Shown here: positions 1 to 10,179 of the stretch, one piece after another | Layout of the letters: every line of letters starts with the position of its first letter | Position numbering within the stretch: the stretch's first letter is position 1 | NCBI GenBank assembly: GCA_026125795.1 | Contig: JAHCKM010000002.1 | Location: 930,001-994,000 of the forward strand | DNA from: Burkholderiaceae bacterium | GTDB lineage: Bacteria > Pseudomonadota > Gammaproteobacteria > Burkholderiales > Burkholderiaceae_C | DNA length: 64,000 bases | Direction: 5' to 3' | Notes under the pieces: model-generated | What the model saw: the letters and a program-made list of their open reading frames with translations, nothing else | Database searches by the model: none | What the model was told of the DNA's origin: nothing | Program-made: the position numbers and the translations under genes

Positions 1-342
1 CTCGAGTTCGCGCGTGGCCCGCACGGTCGCCAGACCTTCATGGCCGATGTGGATTCGCGTGGTCGCGTCATCGAGTTCGAGCAGGTGCTGGACGTGCGAC
101 GGTTTGCCCTGGTAACACCCGGCGCCACGCGGGATGGCGTCCTGCGCACGATCGGACAGCCGTCGGACCGCGCACCCTTGCGCGACGGCGAGTTGTGGGC
201 GTGGCGTTATGCGAACAGACATTGCGTCTGGTACCAGATCGAGCTCGACCCCAATGGGGTGGTCAGGGCCGCGGGCTACCAGCCGGAGCCCGGATGCAAC
301 GAGATGGCCGGTGCTCCAGCGCGGCGCGCAGGGGCTGGTTGA
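1..342 (+). CDS. BamE/SmpA-like outer-membrane lipoprotein, C-terminal part (5' end missing)
   Basis: The frame is open to the left edge, so the gene begins outside the window; the ATG at 40 is internal. The visible residues hold a pattern typical of the BamE (SmpA/OmlA) fold: a G-P-H-G-R-Q-T-F stretch, then D-x-x-G-R-V-x-x-F-E-Q-V-L, then 'PGATRDGVLRTIGQPSDR', where a small domain sets up a beta strand. Such proteins are small periplasm-facing lipoproteins; BamE itself helps outer-membrane protein assembly. The signal peptide and lipobox cannot be seen, so lipidation is inferred from the family. It could equally be a two-domain BamE-like protein of unknown role. It ends 79 bases before the dodecin gene. 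Confidence 0.6.
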   Translation, partial: LEFARGPHGRQTFMADVDSRGRVIEFEQVLDVRRFALVTPGATRDGVLRTIGQPSDRAPLRDGELWAWRYANRHCVWYQIELDPNGVVRAAGYQPEPGCNEMAGAPARRAGAG

Positions 343-420
343 CGCACTTGCATCTCATCCGATCCCGGAGTGCAATGGCGCTTCTCCCCGTCCACAACAA
401 CGCACCCAGGAGACAAACCC

Positions 421-645
421 ATGGCCAAGAAGCCCACCGATACCGGCGTCTATCGCGTCACCGAGATCATCGGGACCAGCAAAACCTCTTGGGAGGATGC
501 AACCAAGAACGCGGTGGAAACAGCCGCCAAGTCGCTGCGCGACCTGCGCATCGCGGAGGTCACCAAGCTGGATGTCAAAGTCGAGGGCGGCAAGGTGATC
601 GCGTACCGCGCGCGCGTCTCGTTGTCCTTCAAGTACGACGGCTGA
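421..645 (+). CDS. Dodecin family flavin-binding protein
   Basis: A 74-residue protein matching the usual dodecin length of about 65-75 residues. Dodecins form hollow dodecamers that store and quench flavins (FMN, riboflavin or lumichrome) in the cytoplasm. The signature 'SKTSWEDATKNAV' near residues 20-32 carries the conserved Trp24 that stacks on the flavin, followed by the 'AKSLRDLRIAEV' helix and a strand ending in F-K-Y. The start at 421 is preceded by a good ribosome site (CAGGAGAC). It stands alone between a lipoprotein and a GFA-family gene on the same strand. Confidence 0.92.
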   Translation: MAKKPTDTGVYRVTEIIGTSKTSWEDATKNAVETAAKSLRDLRIAEVTKLDVKVEGGKVIAYRARVSLSFKYDG

Positions 646-658
646 CACGGTCGCGTTC

Positions 659-1099
659 GTGGCTGCGATCACCGGCCGCTGCCTCTGCGGGGCCGTGACC
701 ATCACGGTGGCAGGCCCGCACGATCCGCGTGTCGGCGCCTGCCACTGCCGCATGTGCCAGCGCTGGTCAGGGGGGCTGTTCCTGTGCTTCGACGCCGACG
801 TGTCTGCCGTCACCGTCACCGGCGAGGTCAGGCGCTACCGCTCCTCCTCCTTTGCCGAGCGCGCCTTCTGCCCGCGCTGCGGCTCGCACCTGTGGTTCAA
901 CGATGTCGATGCGGCCGGCAAGCCCCGGAGCTATGAGCTGATGCCCGGCCTCTTCGACGCAGCCCGCGGTTGGCCGCTTCGATCCGAGGTCTATGCCGAC
1001 CGGGCCATGGCTTCGGTCCATCTCGCCGGCGACCACCGCCGCAAGAGCCGGGCCGAGTACGAGGCCGGCAATCCGTTCGTCCCAGGCGACACGGAATGA
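659..1099 (+). CDS. GFA family (glutathione-dependent formaldehyde-activating-like) protein
   Basis: A 146-residue protein with the GFA/CENP-V zinc fold. Zinc ligands are visible in order: 'GRCLCG' near residue 6, 'CHCRMCQR' near residue 30 and 'CPRCGSHL' near residue 70. In the family, one bound zinc is structural and the Cys-rich site reacts with glutathione adducts such as S-hydroxymethylglutathione, but most members have no proven activity. The start is a GTG at 659, 13 bases after the dodecin stop, with no strong ribosome site, so co-transcription with dodecin is possible. Family call is firm; substrate unknown. Confidence 0.85.
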   Translation: MAAITGRCLCGAVTITVAGPHDPRVGACHCRMCQRWSGGLFLCFDADVSAVTVTGEVRRYRSSSFAERAFCPRCGSHLWFNDVDAAGKPRSYELMPGLFDAARGWPLRSEVYADRAMASVHLAGDHRRKSRAEYEAGNPFVPGDTE

Positions 1100-1207
1100 C
1101 GCCCACTCGGGCGTGGGGCCGCTAAAGCACGGTCAGTGGTGCGGGTGGCTCGAGCGACCCGCTTGATGCCTCCATATGGCATTCCTGCAATGCATGCGAC
1201 GTGCGCA

Positions 1208-1219
1208 AAACGATCGTTT
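1208..1219. promoter_or_regulatory. 12-bp perfect palindrome upstream of the GNAT gene
   Basis: The sequence AAACGATCGTTT is a perfect 12-bp palindrome in the 223-base gap between the GFA gene and the acetyltransferase, about 104 bases before the chosen start. It is AT-richer than its surroundings, as operators often are. No regulator is encoded next to it, so the assignment as a protein-binding site is speculative. Confidence 0.2.
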
Positions 1220-1322
1220 GCGGCGAAACCGATCCCGCTGGACGATAGCGCCGTTCATGCCACGGGTTTCGACGTTGGTTCTGCGTCCTGTGGCATGCCA
1301 TCCACGCATGGGAACGACCTTC

Positions 1323-2078
1323 ATGAACGCCATCGACCACGACCCCGGCCGCGCCGCACGGATGCCGCTGCCCGAGCCGCTCTCGCATCGCTGCGCCGGC
1401 CGCAGCGGCTACCCGAGCCACCTGGTCCACGCGATGACGTTGCGCGACGCAACGTCGCTGACGATCCGCCCGATCTGCAGCGACGACTACGCGCTCGAGG
1501 CCGACTTCATTCAAAGACTGTCCGCTCGATCCGGCTACCAGCGCCTGCTGTCGCCGCGCAAGCTCACCTGCCGCGAGATCCAGCGATTTGTGGACATCGA
1601 CTACTCGCGCGAGCTTGCATTGATTGCACTGGCCGTGGTCGACAACCAGGTGAGGCAGGTGGGCGTCGCACGCTACGCGCCCGAACCTGACGGCCTCAGC
1701 CACGACTTTGGCATCGTGGTGGCCGACGAGTGGCAGGGGCGTGGCCTCGGCGCGGCCTTGTTGAGCGCGCTAGTGAGCGCAGCGGCCCAGGCCGGCGTGC
1801 AGGAACTGACCGGTCTGACGCTGGCCGAGAACCACGCGATGCGCCAGCTTGCCCTGCGGTTGGGTTTTGACATCGAACGCGAATCCGGCGACGCCACCGT
1901 GGTGCGTCTGCGCCTGGCCTTGCGCGGCGAACCAGCCCGTCGACGTCGCTCGGCCCCATCGGCGCCGATCGTGCAGCCGCCTGCGCCACCGGTGGCGGCC
2001 CCAGCGCTGCCGTTCGCCTTTAGCGAAGACGACTTTCGGATTGGCCAGTGGGACGGCGCAGAGCGCCGGCGGTCTTGA
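1323..2078 (+). CDS. GNAT family N-acetyltransferase
   Basis: A 251-residue protein if the ATG at 1323 is used; the frame is open back to 1176, but the added sequence looks non-coding and contains a palindrome. The GNAT domain spans about residues 38-200: 'LTIRPICSDDY' opens the fold and 'DEWQGRGLGAALL' is the acetyl-CoA pyrophosphate loop (Q/R-x-x-G-x-G/A). The closest layout is the C-terminal acetyltransferase domain of protein acetyltransferases of the Pat/YfiQ type, without the ADP-forming ligase part. The tail is Pro/Ala-rich and ends in an acidic-basic segment. Acetyl acceptor unknown. Confidence 0.8.
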   Translation: MNAIDHDPGRAARMPLPEPLSHRCAGRSGYPSHLVHAMTLRDATSLTIRPICSDDYALEADFIQRLSARSGYQRLLSPRKLTCREIQRFVDIDYSRELALIALAVVDNQVRQVGVARYAPEPDGLSHDFGIVVADEWQGRGLGAALLSALVSAAAQAGVQELTGLTLAENHAMRQLALRLGFDIERESGDATVVRLRLALRGEPARRRRSAPSAPIVQPPAPPVAAPALPFAFSEDDFRIGQWDGAERRRS

Positions 2079-2127
2079 AACCGAGCGGCCCGGCGTGCTC
2101 GACCCCTGCACGGCGCCGGCCGATCAC

Positions 2128-3003
2128 TCAGCGCAGCGACTTCACGAAGCGGTCGCGCGCCGGATGGTCGACGTCGCCATGCCAGCTGACGAACACCTTG
2201 GACTCGAGCTGGACGCCGGCCAGCGGCCGGAACACCGCGCCGCGGATGCCTGAGCGGGCCAGCGGTGCCGGCACCACCGAGACGCCCATGCCCTGCGCCA
2301 CCACCGCCACCACCGAGAGCCAATGGCGCACCTCGTGGCGCACACGGGGGTAAAAGCCGGCTTCGTGGCACATGTCGATGATGCGCGCGTAGTAGTCGGG
2401 TGAGCTGCTGCGCGAGAACAGCACGAACGCATCGTCGGCCAGCGCGTCGAGCCGCACCGTGCGCCGGCGCGCCGCCGGATGCTGCTCGGGCAGGCAGGCC
2501 ACGAAACGCTCCACGTCGATCTGCGCGCAGGTGAGCGGCGCGGGCACGCGGTCGGTGTGGATGAACGCCAGGTCGAGATCCTCGCGGATCAGCGCATCGA
2601 TCTGCTCCTGCGAGTTCAGCTCGTGCAGCACCAGCTCGAGCCGCTCGTGGCTGGCCTGAAACCGCTGCAGCATCGTGGGCAGGCCGCGGAACAGCATCGA
2701 GCCGACGAAGCCGATGCGCAGATGGCCGGCGGCGCCGGCGCCCACCTCCTTGGCGAGCGCCTTGGCTTCCTCGGCCTTCGACAGCAGCGCCTGCGCCTGC
2801 GGCCGGAACGCCAGCCCCGCCGCGGTGAGGCTCACGCCCTTGCTGTTGCGCTCGAGCAGGCGCGCGCCCACCGCGTCTTCGAGCTGCCGGATGTTGACCG
2901 ACAGCGGCGGCTGCGACATGGCCAGCCGATTGGCCGCGCGCCCGAAGTGCAGCTCCTCGGCCAGCACGACGAAGCAGCGCAGGTGCCTGAATTCCATGCC
3001 CAT
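2128..3003 (-). CDS. LysR family transcriptional regulator (catabolic cluster)
   Basis: A 291-residue LysR-type regulator. The winged helix-turn-helix is at residues 1-62 ('FRHLRCFVVLAEELHFGRAA' then 'MSQPPLSVNIRQLE'), followed by the effector-binding domain from about residue 92. The helix sequence is of the CatR/BenM type, which bind aromatic acids or related metabolites. It is divergent from the acyl-CoA dehydrogenase gene 110 bases away, and a perfect LysR box (3018-3036) lies in the gap, so autorepression and activation of the dehydrogenase/CoA-transferase cluster are likely. The start could be the first or third codon (M-G-M). Confidence 0.9.
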   Translation of the reverse strand: MGMEFRHLRCFVVLAEELHFGRAANRLAMSQPPLSVNIRQLEDAVGARLLERNSKGVSLTAAGLAFRPQAQALLSKAEEAKALAKEVGAGAAGHLRIGFVGSMLFRGLPTMLQRFQASHERLELVLHELNSQEQIDALIREDLDLAFIHTDRVPAPLTCAQIDVERFVACLPEQHPAARRRTVRLDALADDAFVLFSRSSSPDYYARIIDMCHEAGFYPRVRHEVRHWLSVVAVVAQGMGVSVVPAPLARSGIRGAVFRPLAGVQLESKVFVSWHGDVDHPARDRFVKSLR

Positions 3004-3017
3004 CGCGGCCTCCGTGA

Positions 3018-3036
3018 CGATACGCGGCTTGTATCG
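3018..3036. promoter_or_regulatory. LysR-type operator (CGATAC-N7-GTATCG)
   Basis: A perfect 6-bp inverted repeat, CGATAC and GTATCG with seven bases between, giving the ATAC-N7-GTAT core and T-N11-A spacing classic for LysR regulators. It sits 15 bases upstream of the divergent regulator's start and about 78 upstream of the dehydrogenase start, matching a recognition site that represses the regulator and anchors activation. A GATAC half-site recurs at 3079-3083, closer to the target gene, where an activation half-site would be expected. Confidence 0.65.
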
Positions 3037-3113
3037 ATCATGCCGAAGATCGAATTGGACACGAATGGTGGCGGTTCCGATACTGGCCTCACACGCTGCC
3101 CGAGGAGACCCGC

Positions 3114-4841
3114 ATGCCAGCCACCCAGGAACACCCGGTGCCCGACCGCCACGGCAGCAGCCTGTTCGAGGCCGACCCCGAGCTGGCGGCGGTCGCGTCG
3201 CTGTACCTGCCGGCCGATCTGCACCGCCACCTGCTGTCGCACCTGCAGTCGCTGGGCGCGCTGGCCGGCGGCACGCTCGACGAGCTGGCGCTGACCGCCG
3301 ACCGTAACCCGCCCACGCTCGAGCACCGCAACCGCGCCGGCGTCGATGCGCAGCGCATCGTCAAGCACCCGGCCTACGTGGAACTCGAGCGCGTGGCGTT
3401 CGAGCGCTACGGGCTGGCCGCGATGTCGCACCGTGCCGGCGTGCTCGGCTGGCCCGCGCCGATGCCGCCGGCCGCCAAGTACGCGTTGTCGTACCTGCTG
3501 GTGCAAGCCGAGTTCGGCCTGTGCTGTCCGCTGTCGATGACCGACTCGCTGGCGCGCACGTTGCGCAAGTACGGTGCGCCCGCACTGGTGGACCGGCACC
3601 TGCCCGGGCTGGTGACGCAGGACTTCGACGCGCTCACGCAAGGCTCGATGTTCATGACCGAGCAGGGCGCCGGTTCCGACATCGCAGCCACCACGGTGCG
3701 TGCGGTGCCCGATGGCGACGCTTTCAGGCTGTACGGCGACAAGTGGTTCTGCTCCAACCCCGACGCCGGGCTGGCGATGGTGCTGGCGCGCATCGATGGC
3801 GCACCGCAGGGCATGGCCGGCGTCTCGCTGTTCCTGCTGCCGCGCCGGCTCGACGGCGGCCAGGCCAACGCCTATCGCATCATCCGCCTGAAGGACAAGC
3901 TCGGCACGCGTTCGATGGCCAGCGGCGAGATCCGCTTGGAAGGCGCGCGCGCCTGGCTGGTGGGCGAGGCCGGCCGCGGCTTCCAGCAGATGGCCGACAT
4001 GGTCAACAACTCGCGGCTCTCCAACGGCATGCGCGCCGCCGGGCTGATGCGGCGCGCCTGCACCGAGGCGTTTCACGTCGCGCGCAACCGCCGCGCGTTC
4101 GGCCGCCGCCTGATCGAGTTGCCGCTGATGCGCCGCCAGCTGCTGAAGATCCTGCTGGCCACCGAGCAGGCGCGCACGATGATGTTCCAGGCCGCCGATG
4201 CGATCCGGCGCGCCGACGCCGGCGAGCAGGGCGCCTATGCACTCACCCGCATCCTGACGCCGCTGATCAAGTTTCGCGCCTGCCGCGACGCGCGGCGCGT
4301 CACCGGCGACGCCATGGAGGTGCGCGGCGGCTGCGGCTACATCGAGGAGTGGAGCGATCCGCGCCTGGTGCGCGATGCGCACCTCGGCTCGATCTGGGAA
4401 GGCACCAGCAACATCGTGGCGCTCGACGTGATCCGCGCGATCCGGCGCGAGCGCTCGTTGCCGGCGCTGCGCGCACACCTCGCGGCGCTGCTCGATGCCA
4501 CGCCGCTGCAGGCGCCGGTGCGCGCGCGCATCGACGCGGCGATCGAGCGCGCCGCGGCGTTTGCCACCTGGGTCACCGAGGCCAAGGCGTCAGGCGAGCA
4601 CGAGGCGCGCCGCGCCGCGTCGGCGCTGTACCACGTGACCACTGCGGTGGCGATGGCGTGGGAGGCCGCGCGCCTCGATGCGCCGCGCCGCATGCAACTG
4701 GCGCAACTCGTGCTCAAGCACCGGCTGCTGCCGCAAGACCCGCTCGAGCCCGCCGACGAGCCGCCGTGGTTGCCCGCGCTGCTCGAGCCCGAGCGCACCG
4801 ACGCACCGCGCATCGGTGTGGCCGACGTCGCGCTGATCTGA
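3114..4841 (+). CDS. Acyl-CoA dehydrogenase family protein (AidB-like)
   Basis: A 575-residue flavoprotein, longer than the usual 380-400, as in AidB and long-chain acyl-CoA dehydrogenases. Visible motifs: 'MTEQGAGSDI' near residue 182, the FAD/substrate loop; the middle beta domain 'GDKWFCSNPDAG'; an Arg/Phe helix with 'NRRAFGRRL'; and 'SIWEGTSNIVALDV' near residue 428, where the Glu occupies the catalytic-base position. A C-terminal helical extension follows. It heads the cluster with the Bug receptor, CoA-transferase and a second dehydrogenase, so it probably oxidises an acyl-CoA from the same substrate family. AidB-type proteins can also act in alkylation response, so the role stays open. 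Confidence 0.85.
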   Translation: MPATQEHPVPDRHGSSLFEADPELAAVASLYLPADLHRHLLSHLQSLGALAGGTLDELALTADRNPPTLEHRNRAGVDAQRIVKHPAYVELERVAFERYGLAAMSHRAGVLGWPAPMPPAAKYALSYLLVQAEFGLCCPLSMTDSLARTLRKYGAPALVDRHLPGLVTQDFDALTQGSMFMTEQGAGSDIAATTVRAVPDGDAFRLYGDKWFCSNPDAGLAMVLARIDGAPQGMAGVSLFLLPRRLDGGQANAYRIIRLKDKLGTRSMASGEIRLEGARAWLVGEAGRGFQQMADMVNNSRLSNGMRAAGLMRRACTEAFHVARNRRAFGRRLIELPLMRRQLLKILLATEQARTMMFQAADAIRRADAGEQGAYALTRILTPLIKFRACRDARRVTGDAMEVRGGCGYIEEWSDPRLVRDAHLGSIWEGTSNIVALDVIRAIRRERSLPALRAHLAALLDATPLQAPVRARIDAAIERAAAFATWVTEAKASGEHEARRAASALYHVTTAVAMAWEAARLDAPRRMQLAQLVLKHRLLPQDPLEPADEPPWLPALLEPERTDAPRIGVADVALI

Positions 4842-4894
4842 CCCGCACACCGGGCGGCCGTCCCGCGCCGCCCTGACCCCACCAGGAGACATCC

Positions 4895-5872
4895 ATGACC
4901 CTTTCACGTCGCCATTTCCTGCAAGGCAGCGCCCTTGTTGCCGCGCTGCCGTCCATGCACGCCGCGCGTGCGGCGGAGTTCCTGTCGCAGCCGGTCAGCT
5001 TCGTCGTGCCGTTTGCGCCCGGCGGTCCCACCGACGCGATGGCGCGGATGCTTGCGGCCGAACTGAAGTCGGTGCTCGGCCAGACGGTGCTGGTGGAGAA
5101 CAAGGCCGGCGCCGGCGGCAACATCGGTGCCGAGGCGGTGTCGCGCGCCACGCCCGACGGCAACACGATCCTGTTCGGCACCTCCGGCCCGCTGGCGATC
5201 AACCAGTACCTGTACGCCAAGACCGGCTACGACCCGATCGCCAGCTTCACGCCGGTGATCCAGGTGGGCTACTTGCCCAACGTGCTGACCGTCAACGCCG
5301 CGCAGCCGATCCACAACGCCAAGGAGCTGATCGCCAAGGCGAAGGCCGGCCCGATGACGTTCGCGTCGTCCGGCAACGGTGCCTCGTCGCACCTGGCGGG
5401 CGTGATGTTCAATCGCGCGGCCGGCACCGACATCACGCACGTGCCGTACAAGGGCACCGGCCCCGCGCTGGTCGACCTGCTGGCGGGCCAGGTCGACATG
5501 ACCTTCACCGACGTGCTGACGGCGCTGCCGCACATCAAGAGCGGCAAGCTGCGCGCGCTCGGCGTGACCACGCTCAAGCGCTCGGGCGCGCTGCCGACCG
5601 TGCCGACGTTGGCCGAGCAAGGACTGCCGGGCTTCGATGTCAGCGTGTTCTTCGGCGTGGTCGCGCCCGCGGGCACGCCGGCGCCGGTGGTGGGGCGGCT
5701 CAACGGCGCCTTTGCCGAGGTGCTGCGCCGGCCCAAGGTGCGGGAAAGCCTGGCCGCGCAAGGCCTGGAACCCCCGCCCGACACCAGTGCCACCCAGCTC
5801 GCCGGCTACATGCGCAGCGAGTCGGAGCGCTGGAAGGACGTGGTGCGCGCCTCGGGCGCACGCGCCGACTGA
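4895..5872 (+). CDS. Bug family periplasmic solute receptor (tripartite tricarboxylate transport-like)
   Basis: A 325-residue secreted binding protein. The N-terminus 'SRRHFLQGSALVAALP' is twin-arginine-like with a cleavage region near 'HAARAAEF'. The mature part shows family motifs 'VVPFAPGGPTDAMARMLA' and 'VENKAGAGGNIGAEAV'. Bug proteins bind carboxylates or aromatic acids in the periplasm; many Burkholderiales copies have no dedicated membrane partners, and none is encoded here. It lies 53 bases after the dehydrogenase and 17 before the CoA-transferase, so it likely captures the substrate activated by those enzymes. A good ribosome site (AGGAGAC) precedes the ATG. Confidence 0.93.
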   Translation: MTLSRRHFLQGSALVAALPSMHAARAAEFLSQPVSFVVPFAPGGPTDAMARMLAAELKSVLGQTVLVENKAGAGGNIGAEAVSRATPDGNTILFGTSGPLAINQYLYAKTGYDPIASFTPVIQVGYLPNVLTVNAAQPIHNAKELIAKAKAGPMTFASSGNGASSHLAGVMFNRAAGTDITHVPYKGTGPALVDLLAGQVDMTFTDVLTALPHIKSGKLRALGVTTLKRSGALPTVPTLAEQGLPGFDVSVFFGVVAPAGTPAPVVGRLNGAFAEVLRRPKVRESLAAQGLEPPPDTSATQLAGYMRSESERWKDVVRASGARAD

Positions 5873-5889
5873 GGAAAGGCTCGAACACC

Positions 5890-7052
5890 ATGTCCACTCA
5901 AAGCCAGCCTGGCACCGGCGCCCTCAGCGGCGTCCGCGTGGTCGACGCGTCGCGCATCCTGGGCGGGCCGCTGTGCGGCCAGATCCTCGGCGATCACGGC
6001 GCCGACGTGCTCAAGGTCGAACCGCCGCAAGGCGACGACACGCGGCAATGGGGGCCGCCGTTCACCGACCGCGGCGTGGCGTCGTACTACCTCGGGCTCA
6101 ACCGCAACAAGCGGCTGCTGTCGCTCGACCTCGCGGTGCCCGCCGGTCGCGACGCGCTGCTCGCGCTGCTGGCCGACGCCGACGTGCTGATCGAGAACTT
6201 CAAGACCGGCACGCTGGAGAAGTGGGGCATCGGCCACGAGACATTGGCCGAGCGCTTTCCGCGCCTGATCCATTGCCGCGTGAGCGGCTTCGGCGCCGAC
6301 GGTCCGCTCGGCGGCCTGGCCGGCTACGACGCTGCGGTGCAGGCGCTGACCGGGCTGATGAGCGTGAACGGCGAGGCCGGCGGCGACGCGCTACGTGTCG
6401 GCCTGCCGGTGGTCGACATGGTGACCGGTATGAACGCCGCGATGGGCGTGATGCTGGCGCTGCTCGAGCGCGCACGCAGCGGCCGCGGCCAGTTCGTGGA
6501 GGCGGCGCTGTACGACTCGGGGCTGTCGCTGCTGCATCCGCATGCCGCCAACTGGTTCGTCGACGGCAAGTCGCCGCGCCGCACCGGCAATGCGCACCCG
6601 AACATCTATCCGTACGACAACCTGCGCACCGGCACCGAGCCGGTGTTCTTCGCGGTCGGCAACGATCGCCAGTTCCAGATCCTGTGCCGCCACATCGGCG
6701 TGCCTTGGCTGGCGGAGGACCCGCGCTACGCCACCGCCGGGGCGCGCTCGTCGAACCGCGAGGCGCTGAAGGAGGCGCTCGAGCGCCAGCTGGCGCGCTT
6801 TGATGGCCACCAGCTTGCTGGCGAGCTCGTCAACGCCGGTGTGCCGGCCGCCGTGGTGATGAGTGTGCCGCAGGCGCTGCAGCACGCGCACACGCAGCAT
6901 CGCGGCATGGTGGTCGAGCTGCCGGGCGGCTACCGCGGCGTGGGCGCGCCGGTGAAGCTGTCGCGCACGCCTGCCACTTATCGCTTCGCGCCGCTCACCG
7001 AAGGCGCCGAGTTTCTGCCGCGCGACGCCGAACCCGATGGAGACCGGACCCG

Positions 7053-7056
<4 letters not shown>
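5890..7056 (+). CDS. CaiB/BaiF family (class III) CoA-transferase
   Basis: A 388-residue protein of normal length for formyl-CoA-transferase-like enzymes, which move CoA between carboxylic acids through an aspartyl anhydride. The start '[20 protein letters not shown]' matches the family, and the expected nucleophilic Asp is at about residue 147 in '[13 protein letters not shown]'. Its stop overlaps the start of the glutaryl-CoA dehydrogenase gene by 4 bases (ATGA), implying translational coupling. With that partner the likely substrate is glutarate or a related dicarboxylate, activated from succinyl-CoA or another donor. That substrate is inferred from context. Confidence 0.9.
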
Positions 7057-8231
<1,175 letters not shown>

Positions 8232-8265
8232 GCTCGAGGGTGGTGCCTCTCGCCGTCGCGGGACG

Positions 8266-9249
8266 TCACGCCGCGCGCGATGCCGTCGGCTGGCGGGCGC
8301 TGCCACGCTTCGCGCGCGGCGCTCTCGCCGGAGGCGACGCAGCAAGGTCCCACGGGTCGCGCGTGCCGTCGCCATACGTGGTGCGCAGAGCTTCGATGCA
8401 CGCCTTGACCTTGGCGGCGAGAAAACGCCGATGCGGGTAGATGGCGTACACATGGAGCGCCGGCAGCACGGTCCAATCGGGAAGCAGGCGCTGCAGTCGG
8501 CCGGCGGCGACGTCGGTGCGCGTGACGAAACTCGGGGCGATGACCACGCCGGCACCCGCGGCACCTGCCGCAGACAGCGCCGCACCGAAATTGCTGGTCA
8601 TGAATCCATCGAGCTTCACGCGCACCGACCGGGCGTCGCGCTCGAACATCCACTCGTCGCGCAGGCGGGGCTCCAGGAACACCAATGCGCGGTGCCGTGC
8701 CAGCTCCTCCGGCTTGCGAGGGCACCCGTACTGGCGCAAGTAGGCCGGCGCGGCAAAGACGCCGGCGCGCGCCAAGGCCACCGGCCGCGCCACGTAGCGC
8801 CCGTCGAGCGACGCGGCCACGCGCAGCGCCAGGTCGATGCCTTCCTCGACGAGATCGACGGGCCGGTTGGACAACTGCAGTTCGATGCGCAGCTGCGGAT
8901 GCGCGTTCATCAGGCGCGCGATGATCGGCGCCAGGTCGTTGCCGAGATCGACCGGCGCGGCAATGCGCAGCAGGCCCTTGGGCTCGTGGGATAGTGCGCT
9001 GATCGACGCATCGGCGTCGTCGAACGCCTGCAGGCATTCGAGGCACCGGTCGAGATAGACGCGCCCCGCTTCGGTGAGGCCGACGCGCCGCGTGGTGCGA
9101 TCGAGCAGGCGCGCGCCGACGCGCGCTTCCAACGCCGCAACCTGCTTGGTCACCGAGGCCGGTGACAGGCTCAGATCGCGCCCGGCCGCGGCAAAGCTGG
9201 CGCGCTGCGCCACCCGCACGAAGACCTTCATGGTTTGCAGCGTGTCCAT
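8266..9249 (-). CDS. LysR family transcriptional regulator
   Basis: A 327-residue LysR protein of the 'MDTLQTMKVFVRVAQRASF' type (CrgA/AaeR-like group), with helix-turn-helix at residues 1-60 and an effector domain from about residue 92. The C-terminal 25-30 residues are an Arg/Ala/Pro-rich tail beyond the usual family end. It converges on the gcdH gene (34-base gap) and is divergent from the methyltransferase 117 bases away, which is its more likely target. Confidence 0.88.
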   Translation of the reverse strand: MDTLQTMKVFVRVAQRASFAAAGRDLSLSPASVTKQVAALEARVGARLLDRTTRRVGLTEAGRVYLDRCLECLQAFDDADASISALSHEPKGLLRIAAPVDLGNDLAPIIARLMNAHPQLRIELQLSNRPVDLVEEGIDLALRVAASLDGRYVARPVALARAGVFAAPAYLRQYGCPRKPEELARHRALVFLEPRLRDEWMFERDARSVRVKLDGFMTSNFGAALSAAGAAGAGVVIAPSFVTRTDVAAGRLQRLLPDWTVLPALHVYAIYPHRRFLAAKVKACIEALRTTYGDGTRDPWDLAASPPARAPRAKRGSARQPTASRAA

Positions 9250-9264
9250 GTTGGCTTTCTAGCA

Positions 9265-9279
9265 TTTCCGTGCGGGAAA
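9265..9279. promoter_or_regulatory. Inverted repeat TTTCC-N5-GGAAA in a divergent gap
   Basis: A 5-bp inverted repeat with five central bases, 16 bases upstream of the LysR start and about 88 before the methyltransferase start. The ATTTCC half recurs at about 9286-9291. Spacing and position suit a LysR recognition element, but the match is short and the T-N11-A core is not clean. Confidence 0.3.
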
Positions 9280-9366
9280 GAATCCATTTCCCGGCTCGTG
9301 CATTTACATCGCCGCGCGGCTCGATAACCTCCGAGGCCATCGATGACGACGCCCCGGAGACCAACG

Positions 9367-10173
9367 ATGAACCTTCCCAGCTATGCCATGGACCAGGCGA
9401 GCTTTCCGCAGATGTACGAACGCTGGCTCGTCGTCCCGCTGTTCCGGCCATGGGCCGAGACGACCGTGGAGGAGCTGGGCCTGTCCGCCGGCGATCGTGT
9501 GCTCGACATCGCGTGCGGCACCGGCATCGTGGCGCGCGTGGCGCAGCAGCGGGTCGGCGCGGGCGCCCGCATCGTCGGCATCGACATCAGCCCGGGAATG
9601 CTGGAGGTCGCGCGCGCCGCGGCGCCGGGCATCGACTGGCGCGAGGGCAATGCCACGGCGCTGCCGCTGCGTGACGCCGAGCAGTTCGACGCCGTGATCT
9701 GCCAGCAAGGCCTGCAGTTCTTTGCCGACAAGCCGGCCGCGGCGGCCCAGATGCGGCGCGCGCTGGCGCCCGGCGGCAAGCTGGCTGTATCGACGTGGCG
9801 CTCGGACGACGAGATCCCGTTCTTTCGCGAGCTGCGCCTGGTAGCGCAGCGCCACCTGGGTCCGATCGACGATCAGCGCTACGGCTACGGCGACGCGGGC
9901 CCGCTGGAGGTGCTGTTGCGCGACGCCGGATTCCGCGACGTGCGGTCAAGCAGGCAGACGCGCACCATGCGCTTCGAAGACGGCGAGTCGTTCGTGCGCA
10001 TGAACTCGATGGCGTTGGTGGGCATGAGCGCCGCCGGCAAGACGATGGACAGCGCTGAACGCCAACGCATCCTGCAGGCCATCGTGAGCGACAGCGCGCC
10101 GGTGCTGCGGGCGTACACCGACGCGTCTCTCGTGTTCGAGCTCAGCACCAATCTGGCCATGGCCGGAGGGTAA
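9367..10173 (+). CDS. Class I SAM-dependent methyltransferase
   Basis: A 268-residue methyltransferase. Motif I is 'VLDIACGTGIVARVA' near residue 48, the acidic ribose-binding loop is 'IVGIDISPGMLEVARAA', and the post-motif is 'FDAVICQQGLQFF'. It resembles UbiE/COQ5-like small-molecule methyltransferases; the acceptor cannot be told. The ATG at 9367 follows CGGAGACC at a normal distance; an upstream in-frame ATG at 9343 has no ribosome site. It is divergent from a LysR regulator and ends 6 bases before a convergent SnoaL-like gene. Confidence 0.85.
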   Translation: MNLPSYAMDQASFPQMYERWLVVPLFRPWAETTVEELGLSAGDRVLDIACGTGIVARVAQQRVGAGARIVGIDISPGMLEVARAAAPGIDWREGNATALPLRDAEQFDAVICQQGLQFFADKPAAAAQMRRALAPGGKLAVSTWRSDDEIPFFRELRLVAQRHLGPIDDQRYGYGDAGPLEVLLRDAGFRDVRSSRQTRTMRFEDGESFVRMNSMALVGMSAAGKTMDSAERQRILQAIVSDSAPVLRAYTDASLVFELSTNLAMAGG

Positions 10174-10179
10174 GGCCGT

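Noticed and set aside
2832-4478. 548-residue minus-strand open frame opposite the acyl-CoA dehydrogenase
   Set aside because: Composition is the Arg/Ala/His/Gln-rich type produced by antisense reading of GC-rich genes; no domain, and the plus-strand gene is certain.
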